Positions 1 to 9,579 of a stretch of 64,000 bases of DNA are shown here, piece after piece. The position numbers and the translations under genes were made by a program. Below the pieces are notes generated by a model. It saw only the letters and a program-made list of their open reading frames with translations, searched no databases and was not told the DNA's origin. The stretch lies in assembly GCF_048771995.1 (NCBI RefSeq), contig NC_133032.1:25569501-25633500 (forward strand). The letters are read 5' to 3'. The first letter of the stretch is position 1, and every line of letters starts with the position of its first letter. The DNA comes from Taeniopygia guttata. Lineage: Eukaryota; Chordata; Aves; Passeriformes; Estrildidae.

Positions 1-330
1 ATAGCCTTAAATTGTAACAAAGGTTTCTGGAGTACAGGTGGACAGGTCAATACAGATGTGGGCAGAGCAGGGAGCAGACATAGATGTACAGGGGAGAAAG
101 GAGCCAGAAGAAAACCTGGCTTAGAGCTTAGGGAGAAGCTAGACGGGGATTAATTGAGCGTGAAGTATTCCTTGGCTCCCGCATACCATGCCCCTGTACG
201 AAGGGATAACAAGCAGTAGTACTGGTGTAAGGATTTGTGTGGACTCTCAGCTTAGGGGTCATGCTTTCGGGACCCAGCAGGCTCTCCTCGCCCAGAGGAG
301 GTCATTCCACATTCGGGGGTCCCCCGGCCC
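1..330. other. Upstream flank, nothing recognised
   Basis: This is ordinary mixed-composition sequence before the GC content rises. I see no exon, repeat family or RNA gene here. The transcription start of TMEFF2 is probably well downstream, so this is distal promoter or intergenic DNA. Confidence 0.5.
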
Positions 331-442
331 AGAGAGAGCCGTACCCTACTCTCCGCTGCAGCGCCCGCTCTCGCAGCTCGCCCGCGCTGTGCCGGAGCCC
401 TGGGGATGCCGAGCTGCCCCCACGGGCGGAGGAGAGGCCGGG

Positions 443-474
443 CCAGCCCAGCCCAGCCCAGCCCAGCCCAGCCC
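443..474. repeat. AGCCC pentanucleotide microsatellite
   Basis: Six uninterrupted copies of AGCCC start at 445, inside the distal part of the CpG island. The tract is likely length-polymorphic. It is upstream of the probable core promoter. Confidence 0.85.
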
Positions 475-1427
475 TGCCCGCCTGCCGAACGCCCAGCCCC
501 GCACCGAGCCCCGGCGCTACCCGGCCCGGCTGCTCCGCCGGCGGCTCCCAGCGGCACGGGCGGCCGCGGGGCGCAGCGCCCGTGTTTAGAAAGCGCTTCC
601 CTGCTGCCATCTGCAGAAATCGATCCGATCTTTTTTTTTATTATTCTCCAGTCTAAGGAGTCCTTGTCGCCCGTTCAGCGCCGCTCGGGGGCCAGGTCCG
701 GTTTCCCTGGCGGGTGTGTGCCGGCTGCGCTGCGCCCGGAGATGCGCGGAGGAGGGGGCGAAGTTGGGCCGCCCCAGCCCTGCGGCTCCCAGGGGTGAGG
801 GGAACGCTGCTGCCGTGCTCCCGCCGCCGGGGGAGCGAGGGGAGTCCCCAGCACCGTCCTGGCAACCGCCTGCTAAAACTGCAGCCCCAGATGGGAAGAG
901 GGAGGAGGATCCTCGGCGCAGAGCGCAGCGGGGGAGGCGGCTCCGCAGCCCCGTGGCACATCGCCGGCTGGAGGCGGCGGGGTGCTGCTCCGGGGCTGGG
1001 CTCCGCCGGCGTGCCCTAGGTGTGGGGGCCGGAGCAGCCCTCCGTGCTAGAGTGATGGTGCATTTTCCTCCGGCTCCGTCGCGGGGATGGGGGGATGGTG
1101 CCGCAGCCCGAGAAGACCTTGGCCGCTGCCTGCCGAGGCTGGGCAAGATCTTCCCTCTCTCTCTCTTCTCCTTGCTTTCCCCGCAGTGCTCGTTTCTTCC
1201 CCTCGTCACCTCTCCAGCCCCGTGCCCGCTCCAGACCCTACAGCCGTGACGCTGTTTTATTTCCCTAACGTCGCAGCCGCGCGTGATTAAACACCGGCAC
1301 CCGGGCGCGCGGTCGGCAACTTCAGCAGCGCCCGGGCGTGTGCGGGGTGTGCGCGGAGGGCGTCGCGGCTGTCCCCGCCCGCGGCCGCGCTCGCCACCTG
1401 CGGAGAGGCGCCGGCCGGGGCCGTGCG

Positions 1428-1439
1428 CGCACATGTGCG
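1428..1439. promoter_or_regulatory. 12-bp palindrome containing CACATGTG
   Basis: The sequence cgcacatgtgcg is a perfect palindrome with an E-box-type core (CACATGTG). It lies about 240 bp upstream of the CCAAT box. It could bind a bHLH dimer, but nothing beyond the motif supports a function. Confidence 0.3.
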
Positions 1440-1674
1440 GGCGCGGAGAGGCGCGACGCTGCCCGGCCCGCGCCCCGTCGGGGCCGGCGCATCCCCGCAG
1501 CAGGCGGGACGGCGGCCTGGGGCGCAAGGGTGCGGGGTGCGGGGCGCCGCCCCGCCGGCCGCGCTCCCCCCGCCGCTGCCGCCCGGCCCGGCCCGGCCCG
1601 GCCCTGCCCCGGGCGCTGCCGCGGGGCGCAGCAGCTCCGCCGGCCCCGCCCGCCGGGCCCCGCGCGCCGCTCGG

Positions 1675-1705
1675 CCAATGGGGGCGGCGCGGCGGCGCAC
1701 GTGAC
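1675..1705 (+). promoter_or_regulatory. TMEFF2: Probable core promoter: CCAAT box, GC box and CACGTG E-box
   Basis: CCAAT lies at 1675-1679, a GC box (ggggcgg) at 1681-1687, and the canonical E-box CACGTG at 1698-1703, which runs into a CRE-like gtgacg. More GC boxes flank the cluster and no TATA box is visible, as is normal for a CpG-island promoter. The cluster is 350-380 bp upstream of the start codon, so transcription probably begins shortly after it. From memory, the human TMEFF2 promoter is reported to be repressed by c-Myc, and CACGTG is the preferred Myc/Max site. Use of this site in this species is inference. Confidence 0.55.
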
Positions 1706-1838
1706 GCGGCGGGCCGGGACCTGCTGCTTCCCCCGCGCAGAGGGATGCGGGCGGCAGAGCGGGGCAGGCGGCGGCGGCGGCGGCTGCGCGGCGGCGGCCC
1801 CTCCGCGCCCTCCCCCCGCTCCCCGCCGCCCGGCCCCT

Positions 1839-1916
1839 ATGGCAGCTGCTCCCCGCCCCGCCGCCGCCCGCACCCCCGCGCCGCCCCGCCGGGCTCCGCC
1901 GCTCGCCCCAGCGTAG
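1839..1916 (+). promoter_or_regulatory. Upstream ORF 2 in the TMEFF2 5' leader (25 codons)
   Basis: The ATG at 1839 has G at +4 but C at -3, so its context is moderate. It opens a 25-codon Ala/Pro-rich frame ending at TAG 1914-1916, lies entirely inside upstream ORF 1, and uses a different frame. The stop is 137 nt before the main ATG, which leaves room for re-initiation. Confidence 0.4.
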
Positions 1917-1967
1917 CGCCCGGCCGCCGCTCGCTGACCCGCTGCCGCCGTCGGCCGGGGCCCCGGG

Positions 1968-2042
1968 ATGCCCAGCGGCCCCGCCGCCCGTCCCTGCCGC
2001 CCGCCGCGCCGCCCGGGGGGCACGCCGCTGCCGGAGAGTTGA
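1968..2042 (+). promoter_or_regulatory. Upstream ORF 3 in the TMEFF2 5' leader (24 codons)
   Basis: The ATG at 1968 has G at -3 and opens 24 codons ending at TGA 2040-2042, only 11 nt before the main ATG. Re-initiation over so short a gap is usually inefficient. This uORF could therefore be strongly inhibitory unless scanning ribosomes skip it. It is the uORF most likely to be in the mRNA because it is nearest the coding start. Confidence 0.45.
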
Positions 2043-2053
2043 GTTAGGAAGTC

Positions 2054-2234
2054 ATGGTGCCCTGGGAGCCCTCCCCGCCCCGGCAGTGCGGCGGCGGCGG
2101 CTGGACGCTCTGCGACTGCTGCTGCTGGCTGCTGCTGCCCGCCGTGCTGCTCGTCCTCGCCCGCCCCGACAAGCTGGCGGCCTTCCCTACCTCCTTAAGC
2201 GACTGCCAGACGCCCACCGGCTGGAACTGCTCCG
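2054..2234 (+). CDS. TMEFF2: TMEFF2 coding exon 1 (tomoregulin-2, residues 1-60 plus first base of Gly61)
   Basis: TMEFF2 is a single-pass type I membrane protein with two follistatin-like/Kazal modules and an EGF-like domain. Its shed ectodomain binds PDGF-AA, and it is mainly a brain and prostate protein. This exon encodes the signal peptide: a Cys-rich n-region, a hydrophobic core at about residues 25-37 (WLLLPAVLLVLA), and likely cleavage after Ala43, before FPTSLSDCQTPTGWNCSG. The human protein is cleaved at the equivalent Ala40-Phe41. Cys51 and Cys59 open the first follistatin module, and Asn58-Cys-Ser is a possible N-glycosylation site. The ATG has G at -3 and +4, and an in-frame TAG lies two codons upstream, which fixes the start. 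The exon ends TCC-G before gtaagc (phase 1). A run of four glycines at residues 13-16 comes from a GGC repeat and makes the signal region three residues longer than in human. Confidence 0.96.
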
Positions 2235-3558
2235 GTAAGCACCGGAGCATCCCGCGCCGTGCCCCGCCGGGCGCTCGGAGTTGCGCGGACGAGCCCGGGG
2301 GAGGCAACTTCAGAGGGCGATGCCGCGTCCCGCTGAACGCACGGGAATAGCGAGGGCTAAAAGTCCCGGGCGTCGGGGCTCGCCGCCGCTCCCGGTGCGA
2401 CCGCAGCCGCCGGGGCACTCGGCGGTGCCGGGCGCGGCAGCCGCGCCCTCCGCCGGTGCGGGCGGCTCCCCGGGCAGCGGCAGCCCCGGGCCCGCGGAGC
2501 TGCGCTGGAGCGGGGCGCTCGGCGTGCGGGAGCGCGGCCGCGGTGCGCATCCTGCGGGCGGCTCTCGCCGTGCGCACCGACCGGAGAGCGCATCGCGGTG
2601 CCGGCGTCGCCACACCGGGAACCGCTGCCCGTGTCTTAAAGTCGGGCTGACCTTTGTAACGGGTTTCCTGTGCGGGTCAGCAGCCGGTCCTGCCCCGATA
2701 CGTAAAATAATTCGTAGCCTTCTAAGGCGAAGAGCGTTATTTGGGGTGCTGCGTGGATCGCACATGACGTGTTGGATCGGGGGGGAATTTGCGCTGTGAG
2801 CTCTTCGTTTTAAACCTGTAGCGATACGGTTAAAGAGCGTTCGGATGTTGCTTTTTTTTTTTTTTTTAAATCAATGGATTCAGATCTTAATGGGTTTGGA
2901 GTCTGATATAGCTGTTTTGTTTAGTATCTTGCCACTCGCTGTTGGAGTGGGAAGTCGGCTAGCGAAATCTGAAATTCATGCTTGTATTCGTGAACTGAAT
3001 GTTCAGTCAGATCTGTTGGTTTTTCCTGGAGAATATGAAGGCAAAGAGCTCGGTTCACTCAGCGGCTCATGGGGATCCTGGCACTTCTCCTGTTAACTTA
3101 GAGGTCATCAATCTTCATTGGGATCAGGCAGACCATCACAGAAAACACACAGCCTGTTTGTCTTTATTATTGGGGGCTTTGTTGTGTCATGGGCTGGAGA
3201 AATTCCGATTTGGACTTTTGTCCAACAGATTTGTGATCGGATGGGGATAAGTTGATGACATTTCCAACCCAGAGCCATGAAATAGCATAATTACCGGGTG
3301 ACTTTTGAGGAAACCGAGTCCGTGAAATAGAAAATAAAGTGTGTGAGGTAGTGGGGAATAAGAACTGAGAGAAACACCGAGGGAGAAACGAGAGGAAAAG
3401 TGAAAAGCTGAGGACAGGGAAGGACAAAAGGAAATCTGGACTCTATCAATTTCATCAACAAGGTTATTGTGCTTGTGTGCATTAGAATGCAATCATCCCA
3501 TATTGTTCCTCTTGCTAGACCAAAGCTGACTTTTCTTCTCCCTCTCTTTACATTTGAG
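2235..3558 (+). other. TMEFF2: TMEFF2 intron 1 (1324 bp, phase 1)
   Basis: The donor is gtaagc at 2235. The acceptor is a pyrimidine-rich tract (cttttcttctccctctcttt) ending in ag at 3557-3558. The first 400 bp still belong to the CpG island. A T16 run lies at 2852-2867. Nothing else is recognised in it. Confidence 0.93.
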
Positions 3559-3668
3559 GTTACGATGACAGAGAAAATGATCTCTTTCTCTGCGACACCA
3601 ATACCTGTAAATTTGATGGGGAGTGTTTAAGGATTGGAGACAGTGTGACTTGTGTCTGTCAGTTCAAG
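3559..3668 (+). CDS. TMEFF2: TMEFF2 coding exon 2 (rest of Gly61 to Lys97, first follistatin module)
   Basis: The 110-nt exon completes Gly61 (G|GT) and encodes residues 62-97, beginning YDDRENDLFLCDTNTCKFDG. Cys72, 77, 83, 92 and 94 belong to the EGF-like hairpin half of the first follistatin-like module, upstream of the Kazal part in exon 3. From memory it matches human TMEFF2 almost exactly, the visible change being Ser for Thr at residue 89 (GDSVTC). The exon is entered in phase 1 and left in phase 0 after AAG, with donor gtaaga. The join to exon 1 reproduces the family sequence NCSGYDD, which confirms both splice sites. Confidence 0.96.
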
Positions 3669-6600
3669 GTAAGAAGATTGATATTTCATTCTCTAATTCA
3701 TTAATGAGAATACAAATCAAGGCTCTCCCTTTATAACCTATCACTTGGCAATTTATTTCTCTGTGTGCTGAGAAGTTAGAGGGAAAACCTGGCAGTGTGT
3801 ATAAAAGCTGGCAGGAGAACCAACTGGTGGCAAAAAGACTTAAGTTTCTCTGGGAAAATGCAGATGCTGTGGCTTTAAATGTCCCTTTGGGTCTGCAGTT
3901 CCAGGTTGTGCATTTCTGATTTTTCATCCCTGCCCTTTTAACAAGGATTTAGAGTCCTTTCTAAATTCATTTCTGATACAGATCATGGCTTATTGTATTC
4001 GGAGTTCTGATCTAGTTAAAGAAATGGATCTGTAATGTGCTTATGCAATATTTTCAGGAAGGGCTGCATAGTGACAATGCTTCTGCCTGTTTATCTGTCC
4101 AGCTGATCAGATTAAGGAGCAATCCCTCTGTTCCAAAATGATGAACTTCCTTTAGGTTTTATATAGTTTTAGGAGAGCTATTACTGAGTAGTAAGGGGTT
4201 TTCCTTCTATTTCTTCTCTCTTCCTCTCTCGGCTACTTCTAAACCTCAGCCCTTCTCAAAGTCAGATGATTTCATTATGAAGGATTCCATTTAATGTTTT
4301 AGCTAACTCGCAGAACAGCTGGTCTTTAAATAATGACCTGAATAGAAACCGCACAAATTAAAGGAGTTTAAAGCATGTACCAGCACAGGGTTGCATGTGT
4401 GTTTACGCCCCAATGTTTTTCTGCATTTTAATGTGGATTGGTGAAGTTGTGAAACTTACGATGCCCATTTGACTGTTTGCAGTAGAGCAGGCCAAATAGT
4501 GCACAGCTCAAGACTGGGTTCATCTGTAATGACTATGTTAACACTGAGCTTTGATTCATGTTAAAGCATTGTAAGTATCGTTTGTATTTCTAGAGGCAAA
4601 TGTGTCTTCGGAGATAAAACCCAAGTGATAAGTTCCTTCATTTTAAACAAGGAAGGAATTTTCTCTAATGAGAACAAGACAGTAGTTCTTAAACACTTGT
4701 GTTAAGATGTTAGAAGGGAATTCATATTGACTGTGGGAGTCTTTTATTCTATTTGGAGTTTGCATGCAATCAAAAATTCAGCGTGAGAATGCTGTTTTGA
4801 GCGTTTGCCTTGGCTCAGCATATGCAGTGATACAAGGGTTATGGTCTGGTCTATTTTATCTTTCTAAGAAGAATCTGTAAGGCAGTGAAACGTCTGTGAC
4901 TTGTCCCATTGCCTGGTGGTAAGCCAGGGCAGATGTTGTGCCATGAGTCTCTGGAACTTAGAGCAGCCACTGAGAGTGCTTGGATCTTGTCTTTGGTCCC
5001 TGTTTCATGTTGACAATTGGTATAAAGAAGTGAAACTCATAGCCTGGAGGGTGCAAATTCAGATGTTGATATTGGCAGGGAAGAAGGCATTGGGAGCACT
5101 GTTTTCCCAAGGCAGGATGCTAATGCCTGGTGATTTGGGGTAAATGAAGCTAGGTAAACCTCTCCAGGCTGTGTGGTCCCCTCTTTGAGAGGTGAACAGT
5201 CTAAGTATGCTGAGTTTAGCAGTTCTGTAGTGGGCAGTTGAAACAGATTTAAGAAAATCAGGCGACTGGTATATGAATATGTAAATAAGATCAAAAGGAT
5301 GAGTTGGGCAGTTGTGGGCCCAGTCACCAGGAAATGGGTTGAAATCAACAGCAGTCTTTGGTTTCGCTGGCCTTTGGATCAGGCCCTGTAAACACTCAGA
5401 GCTCTTTGTCTAGCTGAGAGCCCTCAGTGGAGCCGCAGGGCTGCCTGTGACCTTGGAGGGCAAATGACTGGTGGCTGATGCTGTGCCAGCGCTGCCCAGG
5501 GCGCTGTGGTGCCGGGGGCTTCTGTAGTCAAACGCCAGCGCTTTGATACAGGCAGAGCTTGGGGGGATGTTAGCTGCTCTTGTAACATCAGTGGACACTG
5601 TGACAAGCCAAAAAGAAGTGCCACTGGAGTAGAAAATTAATTTCTAGTGCGGTGTCTGAGGCTGGCTAAGTGAGGCAGAGCTGGCCAGGTAACTTATGTC
5701 ACGAGTAAGGGAGGCCCCGTCAGAGTTCAGGGCTCCCATTTCAGTGGCAGCTCTTTGTGGGGATAGTGAGCAAAATCAATAGCAGACTCCTCATCACTAT
5801 AACTGTGTTTTATGTCTTCTTCAGAAGTCTGAGAGAATAGACAAGGATAGAGAGCTCATTTTGCCTCCATACTGATGAAAAGTCCTGGGCTGACCAGCCT
5901 GTGTGGTGAGGGGCTGAGAACATGGAATTGGGGGAGCAGGGCTTCTGCAGTCTTTGCTTGGGTTTGTTCAGTCCAGAATTGCAGACGCTTCATGTCTGCC
6001 CAAGTGAAGTTAAAATGAATTTATTTTTATTTCAAAGGATGAATATGATCAGACTGCTCAGGAACACCCAAGTTAAGACTTCCAGCCCCGGAGAGCCAGC
6101 AGGCATGTGCTGAGAGAGAGGTTCATATTGGCTGGTTCTCTTGTCACAGTCTACCGTGACAGCTCTCAGTGAGACAAGTATTTTATTGACAAACACCATG
6201 TCGTGCTCTGCTCAGGAGATGCAGACCCATCCCCTGTGCAGGACAAGCCCAGACTTTGGTGGTGGAGGGAGAGGAGGCACTGGGACAGTGCTGGCTCCAG
6301 CAGGAGGGCTGAGCATGTGGGAAACCACCAGCCCTTCCTTCCCTCAGGCTCAGTGGGTCCAAGAGAAGGTGTAGAGCTGTGCCAGCAGGCGGGTGGTTGG
6401 GGACATGGCTTGCTGGGGTCTGTACCTGTTTGCCCAAAGCTGTAGATCTGGCAGCTGGACTCTTCCCTCTTACATTTCATGAATGTATCAAAAAACCTAC
6501 CAGGTGTTTCCATCAGTGTCTTTCCTCTTGAGTCACCAAGCCTGTGGACAGTCACTGTTTTTTATGGGAGGAAGGACTCCTGTTTTCATGCATGTTGAGT

Positions 6601-7702
6601 CTTTCATGTGCTTCAGTGTTTGTGGAGCTGCAATATCCCCTGTTCTGATGAGCTGTTGGACATCACCTGTTCAAGTTCCAGCTTTGTTATATTTCTGGAA
6701 TATATTTTCGTGCTGCTTGGTTCAAGATGTGGGTGGCCTTTTAGAAGTAGTTAATCCATGAAAGTAGGAGGAGGTCAAGCTTTTAACAGTGTTACCAGGA
6801 GGAGTAGTTACACAGGTTACCATTATCTTTAAGAAATAAACCACTTGCTTTCAGTGCGCAGCAGTGATTCAGAGGCTCCCAAAGATGGTTTGTCCCTGGC
6901 TGTGACAGTGGGCACTTGGGGCTGCAGGTGCTGAGGAAGGCAGCCTTTGACTGACGCTTGATGGAATTTCATGAGTCCATTCTCCTGCTCTACAGCTGTA
7001 TGTTAGAAACTGGCACGTGTAAGAGAGAAGTGAACAGTATGGCACTGGGCTGCTAGGTTTAGTGGGAGTTTTAACATGGATTTCCCTGAGGGCTTGCTCA
7101 ATTTATTCTGGGATGAAGAATCATCCCTACATCTAGGGCCTGGTCTAGTCAGCCCTAAACCAATGACAAAAACATGTCACTAGACTGACGGAACTGACAT
7201 TCAACACCTGATACTCTCCAGCACCAGCAGGAAGTATTTTGTGATCGTGATGAGCTGTGAGTACAGGATTCAGCCTGGGCAAACACAAGAGTTTAGCTCT
7301 AGTGGGTTAGGAACCACCTGGTGACCAACATCACAACCTTCACCTTGGTGGTCTTGTTTTCTTTCTTGGGTAACTTCCACTACAGTTTACAGCTCAAAGC
7401 CAAGGCAGGATCCATATGGAAGATATCCCTCCTTTTGCTCCTTCCGGCTCCTGCTTTTTCCATATGAATCCTCGTTTTCCAAAGGTGCTGGTGGGAAGAG
7501 TGGACTACTAATACTTCCTGGGATCCTGATGCCTCTTGAATGCATTTTAAAAGTGCCTACCTCTGGAAGAAGTTCAGCCTAGTTCAAAGCACTCCTCTGT
7601 GCATTGGGATTTCACCCTTTATGTGGGGCTGTCTGGCCTTTCAGATCTGCAGCTGAGTCCGTGTCAAAGATCGTCCCTTGCTCTGGGCAAAAGCAGCAGA
7701 GG

Positions 7703-7758
7703 AGCTGCCTTTGTGTTTCTTGGGCAGAAAAGTTGCCTCTGTGTTTCTTGGGCAAAGA
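7703..7758. repeat. Two-copy 28-bp tandem duplication
   Basis: The 28-bp unit at 7703-7730, containing tgtttcttgggca, is repeated next to itself at 7731-7758 with a few substitutions. The divergence suggests an old local duplication. No function is apparent. Confidence 0.75.
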
Positions 7759-8565
7759 ATCCAACCTTGTTTCTACATGTAAGAAAGCCTGTTGAGATAC
7801 TGCAGGCCAAATTCCTCACAAATCCTTGGGAGACAAGCAGATATTACACCTAAAGCAAGCATGATTTGATGCTCCATGCTTTAAAAAATATGCACAATTG
7901 TGTTAATTGTCCTGGTTATGTATTCCAGATCAGCCTCTAGCAATTGCTGTTGAGCTTCTGGATGAAGTTGGCATTTTATGCTTGAAACATTGCTCAGATT
8001 TGGAACATAATGCTGAAAATAGCCTAGAAACATTTTTAATCAACAGTTTAAAATCTCTGCATGGAGGAACCCTTCATGAGGAACAGAAGGAGAGGATTTC
8101 TACTGTTGTGGCTGCTGTTTTTCTTCCCTGTTCCGCAGGAAGAGGGTGCTGAGGGTGGGCAACATCTTGGGAAGATTGAAGAGAATACAATGCAAAAGGA
8201 AAATGTCATTTGTTTTGGCCCAATCAAAATGTCACTCTGACCAACTATGAATAATTTCTTGGCAGCTGCTCTGTATGGAGGCCTGCAATTAATGCAATCT
8301 ATGCAATTGTTTGTGTTAATCATTTCTGTAGTCACTCAGTTTAAAGCATTTTTGATGTTAATATCCCTGATATTTCTGTTCTGTGTTTTACACTGTACCC
8401 AACAAACACACCTCAGACATATTGTGCCATTATACAGCTAAACAGGATGTATGATTTCTTCTAAAGTTTTACGTGGATTTAGGCAGAGGTGAGCATTTGT
8501 AAATAATAATTGTGATCATTCCATTTGTTCTAATTAAACAATGAGGCATACCAGGAGTAGGGTAA

Positions 8566-8652
8566 TCATGAGATAATCATATCCCTGGTATAATTGCCAT
8601 GTACTGGGCACATCCAAGTATTTCTAAGCCTCCAAGGATGATTATCTTGTGA
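8566..8652. repeat. Imperfect inverted repeat in intron 2
   Basis: The left arm tcatgagataatcatatcc (8566-8584) is nearly the reverse complement of the right arm ggatgattatcttgtga (8636-8652), across about 50 bp. The core agataatcat is exact. It could be a hairpin, the ends of a very small degraded DNA transposon, or paired GATA-type sites (GATAA). I do not recognise a family. Confidence 0.5.
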
Positions 8653-9449
8653 TAACTGCACCCTGTAGGTTGCCCAATTTTCAGTCTAAAATGAAATTAT
8701 TATTTTTTTTAAATGAACAAGAAGGGGCAAAACTGTCTTCCAGTGGTAGAGGAAATCAGGCAGAGCTCAGCAGGAGTTTGAGCCAAAGCAGGGGTGTGAG
8801 AAACTTCTGCACTGGCTGGGCTCACTGCAGTGCTGCTGCTCCTGCCCACTGGCCACCGTGGGGAGAGCTTGGACCTGTGTGGAGCATCCCAGCTGCAGCT
8901 TGCCAGGAGCAGAAATGTCTGTGCAGAAAGAGGGATGGGCTTTGATCGGTGGGGTCTCAGAAATAATTTCCCTCTGTCCAGTCAGTACTTGAACAGTTAG
9001 ACACACACTTGTGTGTGTGTAGCACTGCAGGGGTGTGTGTGCAGGAGGAGGGGAAGAGGGAGCCTGTTCATTCCTGTTTGTCTGGAGCCATCCCATGGAA
9101 ACACAGGAGCTGGTATTGCAGGTGTGAGGAGTCATTTGCCTTGCCTGTATTCCTTCTCTGGGAATGCCCCCTGCTCCTGCTGGCAGCCAGAGACCTCTCT
9201 GGGGCATCACTGAACACTCTGCCCATTCACATTACCTTTCCCCTAATATCTTCAAATCTGATTTTTGTCTTTTAAAACGTAGCCCTCCCTCTCCCCTGGT
9301 AGCTGTAAAGTTGAGAGAGGATTGTCAGTGTCCCTGTCTGCTGTTTTCCCAGGGTTTTAATGCTGGCAGGGAGCAGGGTGTGTGTGTGGGGTGCTGTGCC
9401 CCCTGTGCTCGTGTGACTAACGCTGCTGCTCTCTGTCCCTTCCCATCAG

Positions 9450-9579
9450 TGTAACAATGACTACGTGCCCGTGTGTGGCTCCAATGGTGACACCTACCAG
9501 AACGAGTGCTACTTGAAACAGGCTGCCTGCAAGCAGCAGAGTGAAATCCTGCTGGTGTCCGAGGGATCGTGTGCCACTG
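9450..9579 (+). CDS. TMEFF2: TMEFF2 coding exon 3 (residues 98-140 plus first base of Asp141, first Kazal domain)
   Basis: The 130-nt exon encodes the Kazal half of the first follistatin-like module. Cysteines 98, 106, 117, 124 and 138 and Tyr113 fit the classic Kazal spacing: C-x7-C-x6-Y-x3-C-x6-C-x13-C. The sequence CNNDYVPVCGSNG and the end SEGSCAT identify TMEFF2. Differences from the human protein, from memory, are conservative: Asp-Thr for Glu-Ser at 111-112, Lys for Arg at 120, and Leu for Val at 132. Follistatin-type modules bind TGF-beta-family and PDGF ligands. The exon enters in phase 0 directly after Lys97 and leaves in phase 1 (ACT-G, donor gtacgt). Confidence 0.96.

Larger units (their letters stand above)
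1745..2047 (+). promoter_or_regulatory. Upstream ORF 1 in the TMEFF2 5' leader (100 codons)
   Basis: The ATG at 1745 has a purine at -3 and opens a 100-codon frame that ends at TAG 2045-2047. It is in the same frame as the TMEFF2 start, and its stop lies two codons before that start. The main protein therefore cannot be extended upstream. The encoded peptide is Arg/Pro/Gly-rich, as expected from random GC-rich DNA, so any role would be in limiting initiation at the main ATG. It matters only if transcription starts upstream of 1745, which is not known. Confidence 0.4.
330..2640. promoter_or_regulatory. TMEFF2: CpG island over the TMEFF2 promoter, leader and exon 1
   Basis: The block is dense in CpG dinucleotides and GC-rich throughout, with several gcggccgc octamers. 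It drops back to ordinary composition about 400 bases into intron 1. It covers the probable promoter, the 5' leader, coding exon 1 and the start of intron 1. The human TMEFF2 promoter is likewise a CpG island, known for hypermethylation in tumours (older gene names HPP1 and TPEF). The boundaries are by eye. The many long ORFs in all frames here result from the scarcity of AT-rich stop codons and are not genes. Confidence 0.9.
3669..9449 (+). other. TMEFF2: TMEFF2 intron 2 (5781 bp, phase 0)
   Basis: The donor is gtaaga at 3669. The acceptor tract is ctctgtcccttcccatcag, ending at 9449. Inside I see a two-copy 28-bp duplication (7703-7758), an inverted repeat (8566-8652) and a short CA/GT hairpin (9001-9018). 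Otherwise there is no recognised element, and no ORF in it resembles a known protein. Confidence 0.93.

Noticed and set aside
586..1527. 313-codon minus-strand ORF, and the overlapping 1283-2047 (+) and 1322-2023 (-) ORFs
   Set aside because: They lie in the CpG island where stops are rare. All frames are open at once, composition is Arg/Pro/Ala/Gly-rich, and no family motif is seen.
9001..9018. CA/GT hairpin as a regulatory stem-loop
   Set aside because: The 8-bp arms are a simple dinucleotide repeat meeting its complement, which is common and uninformative.
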